This document shows positions 41,808 to 51,580 of a DNA stretch of 64,000 nucleotides, piece after piece. The stretch is from Aeromicrobium camelliae. GTDB taxonomy: Bacteria; Actinomycetota; Actinomycetes; Propionibacteriales; Nocardioidaceae. Positions within the stretch are counted from its first letter, which is position 1; each line of letters begins with the position of its first letter. The notes beneath the pieces were generated by a model, which saw nothing but the letters and a program-made list of their open reading frames with translations, made no database searches and was not told the origin of the DNA. Location of the stretch: positions 1-64,000 of the forward strand of contig NZ_RQJX01000012.1 of assembly GCF_003850045.1 (NCBI RefSeq), given 5' to 3'. The translations under genes and the position numbers were made by a program.

Positions 41808-42337
41808 GCGACTTCGCCGCCCACGCCGAACGCATCCGCGCCGTGCCCGACTGGCCAGAGCCGGGCGTCACGTTCCGTGACATCACTCCGCTGCTCGCCG
41901 ACGCCGCGGGCCTCGCGGCGACGATCGACGCACTCACCGAGGTCGCCTCGGGTTGGGGCCCGATCGACACCGTGGTCGGCATCGAGGCGCGCGGTTTCGT
42001 CCTCGCGCCGCCGGTGGCGTTGCGCCTCGGCGCCGGCTTCGTGCCGGTCCGCAAGGCGGGCAAACTGCCCGCGCCGACCGAGTCCCGCACCTACGACCTC
42101 GAGTACGGCAGCGCCACGGTCGAGGTGCATCGCGACGCTATCGCGCCCGGCGATCGTGTCCTGATCATGGACGACGTCCTCGCCACCGGAGGCACGATCG
42201 CTGCCGCCCGCGACCTCGTGACGTCCCTCGGCGGAGTGGTCGTCGGCGAGCTGGTGCTGCTGGAGCTCCCCGCCCTCGGCGGACGCGAGCGCCTCGCGTC
42301 CGACACGCCGCTGGCGGCGTTGGTGACCTACGGATGA
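41804..42337 (+). CDS. apt: adenine phosphoribosyltransferase
   Basis: Purine salvage enzyme converting adenine and PRPP to AMP, 177 aa, cytosolic. The PRPP-binding loop VLIMDDVLATGGTI and the base-contact segment IEARGFVLAPPVA are intact, with FRDITPLLAD near the N-terminus. GTG start overlapping the lipoprotein gene. apt before relA is the standard actinobacterial order. Confidence 0.96.
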   Translation: MSDFAAHAERIRAVPDWPEPGVTFRDITPLLADAAGLAATIDALTEVASGWGPIDTVVGIEARGFVLAPPVALRLGAGFVPVRKAGKLPAPTESRTYDLEYGSATVEVHRDAIAPGDRVLIMDDVLATGGTIAAARDLVTSLGGVVVGELVLLELPALGGRERLASDTPLAALVTYG

Positions 42338-42429
42338 TGAGCAAACGCACGATCCGCGTCATCGCCCTCGTGGCGGCGGGTGCACTGCTGGTCGGCTCGG
42401 CCGCCACCCTCGTCACGATCCTGTGGTGA
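42334..42429 (+). CDS. 31-aa single-helix membrane peptide
   Basis: A short ORF of 31 codons whose ATG-ATG start overlaps the apt stop (the second base pair of codons gives ATGATGA), implying coupled translation. After the basic start MMSKRTIR it is one hydrophobic helix (about residues 8-29, VIALVAAGALLVGSAATLVTI) ending in W. It is too short for most gene finders. Its position between apt and relA suggests it is a real small membrane protein, but its function is unknown and I cannot check conservation. Confidence 0.6.
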   Translation: MMSKRTIRVIALVAAGALLVGSAATLVTILW

Positions 42430-42457
42430 TCCCCGTTCGGTGACGTGCCCTCCTGCG

Positions 42458-42463
42458 TAAGAT
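42458..42463 (+). promoter_or_regulatory. -10 hexamer for relA
   Basis: TAAGAT lies 18 nt before GTG 42482, leaving a short leader with AAGGAGG at 42471-42477. Confidence 0.5.
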
Positions 42464-42481
42464 GGACGAAAAGGAGGTGCG

Positions 42482-44806
42482 GTGGCAGATCCACAGGTCG
42501 GTAAGAAGACCAGCGAGGCGAAGACCCCCGAGTCCGCCCCGGCGTCCGCGCGCGTCCGCAGCCGGCTGGCACGCATCGGCGGCAAGTCGACGAGCGCCAA
42601 CCCGGTGCTCGATCCGCTGCTGAAGATCTACCGCGCCACGCATCCCAAGGGCGACGTCCAGGCGATCCAGAAGGCTTACCGCATCGCTGCGGAAATGCAT
42701 GAGGGACAGACCCGCAAGAGCGGGGACCCGTACATCACGCATCCGCTCGCCGTCGCCACGATCCTCGCCGAGCTCGGCATGACCGCACCCACCCTGTGCG
42801 CGGCGCTGCTGCACGACACGGTCGAGGACACCGCGTACACGATCGACCAGCTGCGCGCCGACTTCGGCGACGAGGTCGTCCATCTCGTCGACGGCGTCAC
42901 GAAGCTCGACAAGGTCAAGTACGGCGACTCGGCGCAGTCCGAGACGATCCGCAAGATGATCATCGCGATGAGCCGCGACATCCGCGTGCTCGTCATCAAG
43001 CTGGCCGACCGCCTGCACAACATGCGGACGCTGCGCTACCTGCGGCAGGACAAGCAGGAGCGCATCGCTCGCGAGACGATCGAGATCTACGCGCCGCTGG
43101 CTCACCGGCTCGGCATGAACACGATCAAGTGGGAGCTGGAGGATCTCGCCTTCGGCACCCTGCACCCCAAGGTGTACGACGAGATCGTGCGCCTGGTCGC
43201 GGAGCGCGCTCCGTCGCGCGAGAGCTTCCTCGAGCGGGTCATCAGCGAGGTCACGTCCGATCTCGGTCACGCCAAGATCAAGGCCAAGGTCACCGGGCGG
43301 CCCAAGCACTACTACTCGATCTACCAGAAGATGCTGGTGCGCGGCCGCGAGTTCTCCGACATCTTCGACCTCGTCGGCGTCCGCATCCTGGTCGACGACG
43401 TGGCCGACTGTTACGCGGTGCTCGGCGTCCTGCACGCCCGCTGGAACCCGATTCCGGGGCGCTTCAAGGACTACATCAGCGTCCCGAAGTTCAACATGTA
43501 CCAGTCGCTGCACACCACGGTGATCGGGCCGCAAGGCAAGCCCGTGGAACTGCAGATCCGCACCTACGCGATGCACCGCCGAGCCGAATACGGTGTCGCG
43601 GCCCACTGGAAGTACAAGGAAGACGCGCTGGCCAAGGCGTCGGCGGGCAAGCCGGGCAAGAACAAGACGCCAGGCGCGGAGGACATGGTCTGGCTCCGCG
43701 AGCTCATGGACTGGCAGTCCGAGACTGCCGACTCCAGCGACTTCCTCGACTCCCTGCGCTTCGAGATGACCAACGCCGGGGTCTACGCCTACACCCCGCG
43801 GGGTGACCTCATCCAGCTTCCCGCCGCGGCGACGCCGGTCGACTTCGCGTACGCCGTGCACACCGAGGTGGGCCACGCCTGTATCGGCGCGCGGGTCAAC
43901 GGGCGGCTCGTGCCGCTGGAGTCGGAGCTGGAGAGCGGCGACGTCGTCGAGATCTTCACGTCCAAGTCACCCGATGCCGGGCCCAGCCGCGACTGGCTCG
44001 ACTTCGTCAAGAGCCCTCGCGCCCGCAACAAGATCCGGCAGTGGTTCACCAAGGAACGGCGCGAAGAGGCCATCGAGCACGGCAAGGATCTCATCGCCAA
44101 GCAGATGCGCAAGGAGGGGCTCCCGCTCCACCGGCTCTTCAGCCAGCAGAACCTCGACGCGGTCGCGAAGGACCTCGGACTGGCCGACATCTCCGCGCTC
44201 TACGCAGCGGTCGGCGAGAACAACGTCGGGCCGCAGAACGTCGTCGAGCGGGTCATCGACCTCGCCGGTGGACGCGAAGGTGCTGAGGAGGACATCGCCG
44301 AGGCGACGAGCATCCCGACCTCGCTGCAGCGTCCGACGCCCACGTCGCGCAGCGTCGCGGGAGTGGAGGTGGAGGGCGTCGACGGCGACATCATGGTCAA
44401 GCTCGCGCGGTGCTGCACGCCGGTGCCGGGGGACTCGATCGCCGGGTTCGTCACCCGCACCTCGGGTGTCTCGGTGCACCGGCGCGACTGTCCCAATTTC
44501 CAGGTTCTGCAGGGCGAGGCCGAGCGCATCGTGCCGGTCTCGTGGGCGCCGACGGCCAAGAGCATGTTCCTGGTGGCCATCCAAGTCGAGGCGCTGGACC
44601 GCCCGCGCCTGCTGAGCGACATCACGCGGGTCATCTCCGACCAGCACGTCAACATCCTGTCCGCCGGCCTGAGCACGGGCCGCGACCGCGTAGCCAAGAC
44701 GAAGTTCACCTTCGAGATGGCCGACCCCAAGCACCTCGGTCACGTGCTCAGCGCCGTGCGCTCCATCGACGGCGTCTTCGACGTCTACCGCCTGACCACG
44801 CAGTAA
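42482..44806 (+). CDS. relA: bifunctional (p)ppGpp synthetase/hydrolase
   Basis: Long RelA/SpoT homologue (Rel) that makes and breaks the alarmone (p)ppGpp, 774 aa. The hydrolase domain has the metal motif LLHDTVEDT; the synthetase domain follows with [13 protein letters not shown] and [20 protein letters not shown]. Then come TGS ([14 protein letters not shown]), a helical and zinc-finger region ([13 protein letters not shown]) and the C-terminal ACT domain. Both activities look intact, as usual for the single Rel of actinobacteria. The first 40 residues are basic and low in complexity. GTG start with a strong ribosome site. Confidence 0.97.
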   Translation: MADPQVGKKTSEAKTPESAPASARVRSRLARIGGKSTSANPVLDPLLKIYRATHPKGDVQAIQKAYRIAAEMHEGQTRKSGDPYITHPLAVATILAELGMTAPTLCAALLHDTVEDTAYTIDQLRADFGDEVVHLVDGVTKLDKVKYGDSAQSETIRKMIIAMSRDIRVLVIKLADRLHNMRTLRYLRQDKQERIARETIEIYAPLAHRLGMNTIKWELEDLAFGTLHPKVYDEIVRLVAERAPSRESFLERVISEVTSDLGHAKIKAKVTGRPKHYYSIYQKMLVRGREFSDIFDLVGVRILVDDVADCYAVLGVLHARWNPIPGRFKDYISVPKFNMYQSLHTTVIGPQGKPVELQIRTYAMHRRAEYGVAAHWKYKEDALAKASAGKPGKNKTPGAEDMVWLRELMDWQSETADSSDFLDSLRFEMTNAGVYAYTPRGDLIQLPAAATPVDFAYAVHTEVGHACIGARVNGRLVPLESELESGDVVEIFTSKSPDAGPSRDWLDFVKSPRARNKIRQWFTKERREEAIEHGKDLIAKQMRKEGLPLHRLFSQQNLDAVAKDLGLADISALYAAVGENNVGPQNVVERVIDLAGGREGAEEDIAEATSIPTSLQRPTPTSRSVAGVEVEGVDGDIMVKLARCCTPVPGDSIAGFVTRTSGVSVHRRDCPNFQVLQGEAERIVPVSWAPTAKSMFLVAIQVEALDRPRLLSDITRVISDQHVNILSAGLSTGRDRVAKTKFTFEMADPKHLGHVLSAVRSIDGVFDVYRLTTQ

Positions 44807-44828
44807 ACCTGCCGAAGCTGGTGGTGCT

Positions 44829-44889
44829 CGAGTAGTGACGAGTCCGCCTGCGATGGCTTCATGTCGGTCGCTGAGCGACCTCCTACTCG
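44829..44889. repeat. nested inverted repeat between relA and the DUF349 gene
   Basis: CGAGTAG (44829-44835) pairs perfectly with CTACTCG (44883-44889), enclosing a second inverted repeat GGTCGCT-G-AGCGACC (44866-44880). It lies between convergent genes and may terminate both or be a REP-like element. Confidence 0.5.
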
Positions 44890-44980
44890 TCCACCTAGGG
44901 TCGCGAAGCCACGCGGTCTCGCGTGATCGCGGCTGCGCTACAAGAGGCCGCGCCTCGATCGGCCGGTGGCCGACCGAGGG

Positions 44981-46216
44981 TCAGCTGAAGTCGGAGGCGG
45001 TCTTGCGGGCGATGTCGAGGAAGGCGCGGCGCGACTCGAGGTTCTCGGTGAGCTCGCGGACCTTCTTCTCATCGCCGGCCGCCTGGGCCTTCTCGAGCTT
45101 GGCCTCGGTCTCGGCGATCGCGGCTTCGAGCTTGCTGATCATGTCGCCGGCGCGCGCGGACTTCTCCGGGTCGGTGCGCTGCCACTCGCGCTGATCGGCG
45201 TTGCGGATCTCGTTCTCGACGGCGCGGATGCGGCTCTCGAACTCCTTGACCTTCGCCCGGGGAACCTTGCCGGCCGCCTCCCAGCGCTCGGCGATCGAGT
45301 GCCAGGCACGGCGCGCGGCGTCCAGATCGGCGATCGGCAGGAGGGCTTCGGCCTCGGCGAGCAGTTCGGCCTTGACCTCGGCGTTGCGCTCGTACTCGGC
45401 GTCGAGTTCGGCGTTCGCGGCGTCGCGCGCGGAGAAGAACACGTCCTGCGCGGCGCGGAACCGCTTCCAGAGCTTGTCCTCGACACCGCGTGGAGCGGGT
45501 CCGGCCTTCTTCCACTGCTGCATGAGATCGCGGTAGCGACCCGACGTCGGGCCCCAGTCGGTCGAGCTCGAAAGTGCCTCGGCCTCGGCGATGAGCTTCT
45601 CCTTGACCCGAGCGGCTTCGTCGCGCCGGGCGGACTGCTCGGCGAAGTGCGCCTTGCGACGCTTGGTGTAGGCCGTGCGGGCGGAGCTGAAACGGTGCCA
45701 GAGTTCGTCGTCCTGCGACTTGGGAAGGCGGGGGAGGCCCTTCCACTCCTCGAGGAGTTCGCGGAAGCGATCGGCGCCGGCGCGCCAGTCGTTGCCCGCG
45801 GCGAGAGCTTCGGCCTCCGCCACGATGCGCGTCTTGGCCTCCTTGGCCTCCTGCTGGCGCTGCTCCCGCTCGATGCGGCGCTTCTCGCGTGCTTGGTCGA
45901 CGAGCGGCGCGAGGGCGTCGAGACGGCTCAGGAGACTGGCGAGGTCGCCCATCGCCTGCGCGCCCTCGACCTGCTCGCGCACCGCGGCGAGCGCCTTGGC
46001 GGCGTCGTCGGGCGCGACCGTTCCCGCGGACAGCCGCTTCTCCAGGAGGTCGACCTCGGTCTCGAGGCCGTCGAAGCGCCGGGTGTACAAGGCGATGGCC
46101 TCGGCGGGATCCCCACCGACCCATTGGCCGATGAGGCGCTCACCCTCGGCCTCGCGAACGTACACATTTCCCTCGGCGTCGACGCGACCCCACGGGTGCT
46201 CGGCGGCAGCAGTCAT
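44981..46216 (-). CDS. DUF349 domain-containing protein
   Basis: 411 aa, almost entirely alpha-helical and rich in R, E, A and K, with coiled-coil stretches. It contains repeated DUF349 units, each with a W-x-x-L or LW-x-x-F core: DWRAGADRFRELLEEWKGL, DDELWHRFSSARTAYTKRR, RYRDLMQQWKKAG and DKLWKRFRAAQDVFFSAR. The N-terminus EHPWGRVDAEGNVYV is a small separate domain. The role is unsettled. Its place beside relA is usual in actinobacteria. ATG 46216 with TACACT ending 7 nt upstream, divergent from the metallohydrolase gene. Confidence 0.9.
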   Translation of the reverse strand: MTAAAEHPWGRVDAEGNVYVREAEGERLIGQWVGGDPAEAIALYTRRFDGLETEVDLLEKRLSAGTVAPDDAAKALAAVREQVEGAQAMGDLASLLSRLDALAPLVDQAREKRRIEREQRQQEAKEAKTRIVAEAEALAAGNDWRAGADRFRELLEEWKGLPRLPKSQDDELWHRFSSARTAYTKRRKAHFAEQSARRDEAARVKEKLIAEAEALSSSTDWGPTSGRYRDLMQQWKKAGPAPRGVEDKLWKRFRAAQDVFFSARDAANAELDAEYERNAEVKAELLAEAEALLPIADLDAARRAWHSIAERWEAAGKVPRAKVKEFESRIRAVENEIRNADQREWQRTDPEKSARAGDMISKLEAAIAETEAKLEKAQAAGDEKKVRELTENLESRRAFLDIARKTASDFS

Positions 46217-46223
46217 GGGCACG

Positions 46224-46229
46224 AGTGTA
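46224..46229 (-). promoter_or_regulatory. -10 hexamer for the DUF349 gene
   Basis: TACACT on the minus strand ends 7 nt before ATG 46216. Confidence 0.55.
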
Positions 46230-46279
46230 GTGGTGACCTGCCGGGTGAGGACGCCTCGCGCCGCATCTCGGCGCTCGCG

Positions 46280-46285
46280 TAGGCT
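46280..46285 (+). promoter_or_regulatory. -10 hexamer for the MBL-fold gene
   Basis: TAGGCT ends 7 nt before GTG 46293 and decides that start. Confidence 0.6.
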
Positions 46286-46292
46286 GGCCGAC

Positions 46293-46988
46293 GTGCTTCT
46301 CACCAGTTTTCCCGCCGGTCCGCTGCAGGCGAACTGCTATTTCGTGGCCGCCGGCGAGGGCGCGCCGTGCGCGATCGTCGACCCCGGGATGGAGTCCTTC
46401 GAAGCGATCCAGAAGGTCGTCGACCAGCACGGGTTCACGGTCGCTGCAGTGCTCGTGACGCACGGGCACTTCGATCACATGTGGTGCGCTCAGGACGTGG
46501 CCGCCGCCTACGACTGCCCGGTCTGGATCCACCCGGCCGACCGTCACCTGCTGAGCGACCCGATGGCCGCGATCTCCGGCCAGTCCGCGGCGATGCTTCG
46601 TGAGCAGTTCGCCGGCATCGACATGCCCGAGTTCGGCGAGCCGGCCGACGTTCGCGATGCGGTCGACGGCGCCCGGATCGAGGTGGGCGAGCTCGTCCTC
46701 ACCGTCGACCACTGCCCGGGTCACACGCCCGGCACCGTGATGTACCGGGTGGACTATCCGGGTCCGGAGCCCGTGTCGCAGGTGGCGTTCTCCGGCGACT
46801 TCCTGTTCTTCGGCTCGATCGGCCGTACCGACCTCACCGGGGGAGACCACGCCCAGATGCAGCAGAGTCTGCGCGACAAGGTGCTCAGCCTGCCCGACGA
46901 CGTCGTCGTGCTGCCCGGTCACGGGCAGCAGACGTCCGTCGGCCGGGAGAAGGCCACCAACCCGTTCCTCGCGGAGTTGTCGGCATGA
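46293..46988 (+). CDS. MBL-fold metallohydrolase (glyoxalase II-like)
   Basis: 231 aa, cytosolic metallo-beta-lactamase-fold hydrolase. The zinc motif is THGHFDH (H-x-H-x-D-H), with HCPGHTPG, FSGDFLFFGSIGRTDL and PGHGQQT giving the remaining ligands. It belongs to the YcbL-like group near glyoxalase II, which hydrolyses thioesters such as S-lactoylglutathione; actinobacteria use mycothiol, so the substrate may differ. Located before hisS as is common. Its stop overlaps the ATG of a 28-codon ORF. Confidence 0.9.
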   Translation: MLLTSFPAGPLQANCYFVAAGEGAPCAIVDPGMESFEAIQKVVDQHGFTVAAVLVTHGHFDHMWCAQDVAAAYDCPVWIHPADRHLLSDPMAAISGQSAAMLREQFAGIDMPEFGEPADVRDAVDGARIEVGELVLTVDHCPGHTPGTVMYRVDYPGPEPVSQVAFSGDFLFFGSIGRTDLTGGDHAQMQQSLRDKVLSLPDDVVVLPGHGQQTSVGREKATNPFLAELSA

Positions 46989-47073
46989 GCGAGCGCCAGC
47001 TCGCGTCCATGGGGCATCACCTCATGCCGGCACCTACCTGTCGTCGGTTCATCAAGGAGGTGTCGGCATGAGC
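46973..47073 (+). repeat. two 18-nt direct repeats around the start of hisS
   Basis: GGAG-T-TGTCGGCATGAGC (46973-46990) and GGAG-G-TGTCGGCATGAGC (47056-47073) agree at 17 of 18 positions, 83 nt apart. Each contains a Shine-Dalgarno-like GGAG, a TGA stop and an ATG start, so the intergenic unit looks like a duplicated translation-coupling site. Confidence 0.75.
46985..47071 (+). CDS. 28-aa ORF coupled to both the MBL gene and hisS
   Basis: ATG 46985 overlaps the stop of the metallohydrolase gene (ATGA), and its TGA at 47069-47071 overlaps the ATG of hisS (ATGA). The peptide is MSERQLASMGHHLMPAP followed by [11 protein letters not shown], basic, with one cysteine and two adjacent histidines. 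It could be a real peptide or a relay that carries ribosomes to hisS; the two histidines and the position raise the idea of a histidine-sensing leader, but two codons are few. Not detectable by length filters. Existence as a translated unit is inferred only from the overlaps and the GGAG 8 nt upstream. Confidence 0.45.
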   Translation: MSERQLASMGHHLMPAPTCRRFIKEVSA

Positions 47074-48399
47074 AAGTTGAGCGGATTCCCCGAGTACCTG
47101 CCGGCGCAGCGCAACGCGGAGCTGGCGGTGCTCGATCACCTGCGCCGGGTGTTCGAGCTGCACGGTTTCGCCAACATCGAGACCCGCGCCGTCGAGACGA
47201 TGGATCAGCTCACGCGCAAGGGTGAGATCGACAAAGAGGTCTACGTCCTGCGCCGGCTGCATGCGGCCGACGATGAGGGCGACGCCGGCATGGGACTGCA
47301 CTTCGACCTCACCGTGCCGTTCGCCCGCTACGTCCTGGAGAACGCCGGGCACCTGACCTTCCCGTTCCGCCGCTACCAGATCCAGAAGGTGTGGCGCGGT
47401 GAACGGCCGCAGCAGGGACGCTTCCGCGAGTTCACTCAGGCCGACATCGACATCGTGGGCGAGGGCACCCTGCCTTTCCACTTCGACGTCGAGGTCGCCC
47501 GGGTCATGGCCGAGGCCCTGTCCGGGCTCCCGGTCCCCGAACTGACGCTCCAGGTGTCGAACCGCAAGGTGCTCGAGGGCTTCTACCGGGGCCTCGGGAT
47601 CGCCGACCCCACCGCGGTCATGCAGGTCGTCGACAAGCTCGACAAGCTCCCGGCCGACAAGGTCGCCGGACTGCTGCGCGAGCAGGGGTTGAGCGACGAC
47701 CAGGCCGCGCAGTGCCTGGCGCTCGCCGACATCCGTACGACCGACACGTCGTTCGTCGAGCAGGTCCGTGCGCTCGGCGTCGAGCACCCGATGCTCGACG
47801 AGGGCCTCGAGGAGCTGGCCGCGGTCGTCGGCGCCGGTGAGCAGGTCCAGGGTGTCGTCGTGACCGCCGATCTGCGGATCGCCCGCGGACTGGACTACTA
47901 CACCGGCACCGTGTTCGAGACCCGGATGGCGGGTTACGAATCGCTCGGCTCGATCTGCTCCGGCGGTCGTTACGACCAGCTCGCGAGCGACGGCAAGCGC
48001 ACGTTCCCCGGCGTGGGCATCTCCCTCGGCGTCTCACGCCTGTTGGCGCCCCTGTTCGCCGACGGCATGACCGCGAGCCGCAGCGTGCCGTCCGCCGTGC
48101 TGGTCGCGCTCGTCACCGAGGACAGCCGGCCGGTCAGCGACGCCGTCGCTCAGCAACTGCGGGCCCGGGGCATCCCCGCCGAGGTCGCCGCCACGGCGCA
48201 GAAGTTCGGCAAACAGATCCGGTACGCCGAGCGCCGCGGTATCCCGTTCGTCTGGTTCCCGCCCGCGGAGGGCGAGGACGGCCACGAGGTCAAGGACATC
48301 CGTACCGGCGACCAGCAGGCGGCCGATCCCGCCGCCTGGGAGCCCCCCGCCAGCGACCTGCGCCCGCAGGTCGTCGTCACGAAGGAGAAGCAGCAGTGA
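47068..48399 (+). CDS. hisS: histidyl-tRNA synthetase
   Basis: Class II synthetase for tRNA-His, 443 aa. Motif 2 lies in [22 protein letters not shown], the histidine-specific [12 protein letters not shown] near residue 272 and motif 3 in [12 protein letters not shown] are intact, followed by the C-terminal anticodon-binding domain ([10 protein letters not shown] onward). RBS AAGGAGG 8 nt upstream. Its stop overlaps aspS (GTGA), so the two synthetases are coupled, as in many bacteria. Confidence 0.97.
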   Translation: MSKLSGFPEYLPAQRNAELAVLDHLRRVFELHGFANIETRAVETMDQLTRKGEIDKEVYVLRRLHAADDEGDAGMGLHFDLTVPFARYVLENAGHLTFPFRRYQIQKVWRGERPQQGRFREFTQADIDIVGEGTLPFHFDVEVARVMAEALSGLPVPELTLQVSNRKVLEGFYRGLGIADPTAVMQVVDKLDKLPADKVAGLLREQGLSDDQAAQCLALADIRTTDTSFVEQVRALGVEHPMLDEGLEELAAVVGAGEQVQGVVVTADLRIARGLDYYTGTVFETRMAGYESLGSICSGGRYDQLASDGKRTFPGVGISLGVSRLLAPLFADGMTASRSVPSAVLVALVTEDSRPVSDAVAQQLRARGIPAEVAATAQKFGKQIRYAERRGIPFVWFPPAEGEDGHEVKDIRTGDQQAADPAAWEPPASDLRPQVVVTKEKQQ

Positions 48400-50150
48400 T
48401 CCGCACGCACGACGCCGGAACCCTGACCGCCGCGAACATCGGCGAGCAGGTCACGCTCGCCGGATGGGTCGCCCGGCGCCGCGACCACGGCGGCGTCGCG
48501 TTCATCGACCTGCGCGAGGCCTCCGGTGTCGTCCAGGTCGTCGTCCGCGAGGACGTCGCACACCAGCTGCGCGCCGAGTACTGCCTGCGGATCGTCGGCA
48601 CCGTCGAGAAGCGGCCCGAGGGCAACGAGAACCCCGGGATCGCGACCGGCGAGATCGAGGTCATCGCCGACGATGTGGAGATCCTCAGCTCGGCCGCACC
48701 GCTGCCGTTCCCGATCGACGACCACGTCGACGTCGGCGAGGAAGTCCGCCTCAAGCATCGTTACCTGGACTTGCGCCGCAGCGGACCCGCCGCCGCCATC
48801 CGCCTGCGCAGCAAGGTCAACGCGGCCGCCCGCCGGGTGCTGGAGCGGCACGAATTCGTCGAGATCGAGACGCCGACGCTCACCCGCTCGACGCCCGAGG
48901 GCGCCCGCGACTTCCTCGTCCCCGCGCGGCTCAAGCCCGGCAGCTGGTACGCGCTGCCGCAGAGCCCGCAGCTGTTCAAGCAGCTGCTCATGGTCGGCGG
49001 CATGGAGCGGTACTACCAGATCGCCCGCTGCTATCGCGACGAGGATTTCCGCGCCGACCGCCAGCCGGAGTTCACCCAACTCGACCTCGAGATGAGCTTC
49101 GTCGAGCCCGACGACGTCATGGCGCTCGCCGAGGAGATCTACGTCGAGCTGTGGAAGCTCATCGGCGTCGACCTTCCCACGCCGTTCCCGCGCATCACGT
49201 ACGCGGACGCGATGGCCAAGTACGGCTCGGACAAGCCGGACCTGCGCCTCGACCTCGAGCTGACCGAGTGCACCCAGTACTTCGCCGACACGCCCTTCCG
49301 CGTGTTCCAGGCGCCGTACGTCGGTGCGGTCGTCATGCCCGGCGGTGCGTCCCAGCCGCGCCGCCAGCTCGACGCCTGGCAGGAGTGGGCGAAGCAGCGC
49401 GGGGCCAAGGGTCTCGCGTACGTGCTCGTCGGCGAGGACGGTGAGCTGAGCGGACCCGTCGCCAAGAACCTGTCCGACGAGGAGAAGGCCGGCCTCGCCG
49501 AGTTCGTCGGCGCCAAGCCCGGCGACTGCGTGTTCTTCGCGGCCGGTGCTCGCAAGTCCAGCCAGAACCTCCTCGGTGCCGCGCGCCTGGAGATCGGGCA
49601 CCGCTGCGGTCTCATCGACGAGTCCGCGTGGGCCTTCTGCTGGGTCGTCGACTGGCCGATGTTCGAGCCGGTCAACGAGCTCGATTCCGGCGACGTCGCG
49701 GTCGGCGCAGGGGAGTGGACCGCGGTGCACCACGCCTTCACGGCCCCGCAGGACCCGGCGACCCTCGACGAGCCCGGCACCTCGCTCGCGCAGGCCTACG
49801 ACATCGTGTGCAACGGCAACGAGGTCGGCGGCGGCTCGATCCGTATCCACCGCGAGGACGTCCAGTCGAGGGTCTTCGAGATCATGGGGATCGGCGCCGA
49901 GGAGGCCCAGGAGAAGTTCGGCTTCCTGCTCGACGCGTTCCGCTTCGGCGCGCCGCCGCACGGCGGCATCGCCTTCGGATGGGACCGTACGTGCGCGCTG
50001 TTGTCGGGCGCGGACTCGATCCGCGAGGTGATCGCGTTCCCCAAGTCCGGCGGCGGCTACGACCCGCTCACCGCGGCTCCGGCACCCATCACGGCGCAGC
50101 AGCGCGAGGAAGCCGGCGTCGACGCGGTCCCCGAGGACGACGACGCCTGA
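48396..50150 (+). CDS. aspS: aspartyl-tRNA synthetase
   Basis: Class IIb synthetase, 584 aa. The N-terminal OB-fold anticodon domain ([20 protein letters not shown]) is followed by motif 2 in [20 protein letters not shown], the bacterial GAD insertion (about residues 290-410) and motif 3 in [15 protein letters not shown]. It contains the bacterial-type insertion and no archaeal features. Whether it is discriminating for tRNA-Asp or also charges tRNA-Asn depends on gatCAB, not seen here. GTG start overlapping hisS. A 9-bp hairpin follows the stop immediately. Confidence 0.97.
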   Translation: MIRTHDAGTLTAANIGEQVTLAGWVARRRDHGGVAFIDLREASGVVQVVVREDVAHQLRAEYCLRIVGTVEKRPEGNENPGIATGEIEVIADDVEILSSAAPLPFPIDDHVDVGEEVRLKHRYLDLRRSGPAAAIRLRSKVNAAARRVLERHEFVEIETPTLTRSTPEGARDFLVPARLKPGSWYALPQSPQLFKQLLMVGGMERYYQIARCYRDEDFRADRQPEFTQLDLEMSFVEPDDVMALAEEIYVELWKLIGVDLPTPFPRITYADAMAKYGSDKPDLRLDLELTECTQYFADTPFRVFQAPYVGAVVMPGGASQPRRQLDAWQEWAKQRGAKGLAYVLVGEDGELSGPVAKNLSDEEKAGLAEFVGAKPGDCVFFAAGARKSSQNLLGAARLEIGHRCGLIDESAWAFCWVVDWPMFEPVNELDSGDVAVGAGEWTAVHHAFTAPQDPATLDEPGTSLAQAYDIVCNGNEVGGGSIRIHREDVQSRVFEIMGIGAEEAQEKFGFLLDAFRFGAPPHGGIAFGWDRTCALLSGADSIREVIAFPKSGGGYDPLTAAPAPITAQQREEAGVDAVPEDDDA

Positions 50151-50174
50151 GCGGTGAGCCATCCCGCTCACCGC
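50151..50174 (+). terminator. hairpin after aspS
   Basis: GCGGTGAGC and GCTCACCGC pair perfectly over 9 bp around loop CATCCC, beginning at the base after the aspS stop. No U tract. Confidence 0.65.
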
Positions 50175-50194
50175 TCGGTGCGGGTGGCGGCGGC

Positions 50195-50200
50195 TAGGCT
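50195..50200 (+). promoter_or_regulatory. -10 hexamer, leaderless, for rarA
   Basis: TAGGCT ends 6 nt before ATG 50207. Confidence 0.65.
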
Positions 50201-50206
50201 CGCCTC

Positions 50207-51571
50207 ATGACGTCCGACGGTCTTTTCGACCTGCCCGACGCGCCGCCGCCCCGGCCCGATTCCGGTGGAACGCTGGCCGGAAACCAGCACGCCTCGGCGC
50301 CGCTCGCGGTGCGCATGCGCCCCCGCAGCCTCGACGAGCTCGTGGGGCAGCAGCACCTGCTCGCGCCCGGCTCACCGCTGCGGCAGATGATCGACGGCCA
50401 CAAGCCGCTCACCATCCTGCTGTGGGGCCCCCCGGGCACCGGCAAGACGACCCTCGCGAGCCTCATCAGCGCGCAGACCGACCGTCGATTCGTCGAGGTC
50501 TCGGCGGTCAGCGCGGGAGTCAAGGAGGTCCGCGAGGTCATCGCGGGCGCCCGCCGCGCCCTGGCGGCCACCGGCCAGGAGACCGTGCTGTTCGTCGACG
50601 AGGTGCACCGGTTCAGCAAGGCGCAGCAGGACGCGCTGCTCCCCGGTGTCGAGAATCGCTGGGTCAGCCTCGTGGCGGCCACGACCGAGAACCCGCATTT
50701 CAGCGTCATCTCGCCGCTGCTGAGCCGCTCGCTGCTGCTCACTCTCGAATCGCTCACCGACGACGACGTCGCCACGCTCGTCGACCGGGCGCTCGTCGAC
50801 GAGCGCGGTCTGGCCGGCGAGGTCACCCTCACCGAGGACGCGCGCGAGCATCTGGTCCGGCTCGCCGGAGGCGACGGCCGCCGGGCCCTGACCTACCTCG
50901 AAGCAGCGGCCGGCGCGGCCACCGCCCAGGGCAAGACGCAGATCACCGTCGAGGACGCCGCGCTGGCCGTCGACCGCGCCGCGGTGCGCTACGACCGGCA
51001 AGGCGACCAGCACTACGACGTCACGAGCGCGTTCATCAAGTCGATCCGCGGCTCCGACGTCGACGCGGCGCTGCACTACCTCGCCCGCATGATCGAGGCA
51101 GGGGAAGACCCCCGCTTCATCGCACGACGGCTGATGATCCACGCCAGCGAGGACATCGGCATGGCCGACCCGACAGCGCTGCCGGTGGCCACGGCCACGG
51201 CGCAGGCGGTGGCGATGATCGGCTTCCCCGAGGCGCGCATCCCGCTCGCGCAGGCCGTCATCCACCTGGCCACGGCGCCCAAGTCGAACGCCGTCATCGC
51301 CGCGATCGACGGGGCGCTCGCCGATGTGCGCGCCGGCAAGGTGGGAGCCGTTCCACCGGCGTTGCGCGACGCCCACTACGCGGGGGCCAAGAAGCTCGGT
51401 CACGGACACGACTACGTGTACGCGCACGACGACCCGCGCGGGGTGGTGCCCCAGCAGTACGCGCCCGACGACGTGGACGGCGCAGAGTACTACCGCCCCG
51501 GGCGGCACGGTGCGGAGGCAGCGCTCGCCGATCGCCTCGCCCGTATTCGCGCCATCCTCCGTGACCGGTAA
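50207..51571 (+). CDS. rarA: replication-associated recombination protein A
   Basis: AAA+ ATPase of the RarA/MgsA/WRNIP1 family acting at stalled replication forks, 454 aa. Walker A is GPPGTGKTT, Walker B is [10 protein letters not shown], sensor 1 lies in AATTENPHF, and the C-terminal tetramerisation part holds [19 protein letters not shown] and [11 protein letters not shown]. The N-terminus before residue 40 lacks a PCNA-like motif that I can name. ATG 50207 by leaderless promoter. It is followed by two small membrane proteins and alaS, a known actinobacterial order, though rpsD, often between them, is absent here. Confidence 0.95.
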   Translation: MTSDGLFDLPDAPPPRPDSGGTLAGNQHASAPLAVRMRPRSLDELVGQQHLLAPGSPLRQMIDGHKPLTILLWGPPGTGKTTLASLISAQTDRRFVEVSAVSAGVKEVREVIAGARRALAATGQETVLFVDEVHRFSKAQQDALLPGVENRWVSLVAATTENPHFSVISPLLSRSLLLTLESLTDDDVATLVDRALVDERGLAGEVTLTEDAREHLVRLAGGDGRRALTYLEAAAGAATAQGKTQITVEDAALAVDRAAVRYDRQGDQHYDVTSAFIKSIRGSDVDAALHYLARMIEAGEDPRFIARRLMIHASEDIGMADPTALPVATATAQAVAMIGFPEARIPLAQAVIHLATAPKSNAVIAAIDGALADVRAGKVGAVPPALRDAHYAGAKKLGHGHDYVYAHDDPRGVVPQQYAPDDVDGAEYYRPGRHGAEAALADRLARIRAILRDR

Positions 51572-51574
51572 CCT
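51569..51574 (+). promoter_or_regulatory. -10 hexamer overlapping the rarA stop codon
   Basis: TAACCT begins with the TAA stop of rarA and ends 6 nt before ATG 51581, so the stop doubles as the first half of the -10. Confidence 0.6.
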
Positions 51575-51580
51575 CGTCAT

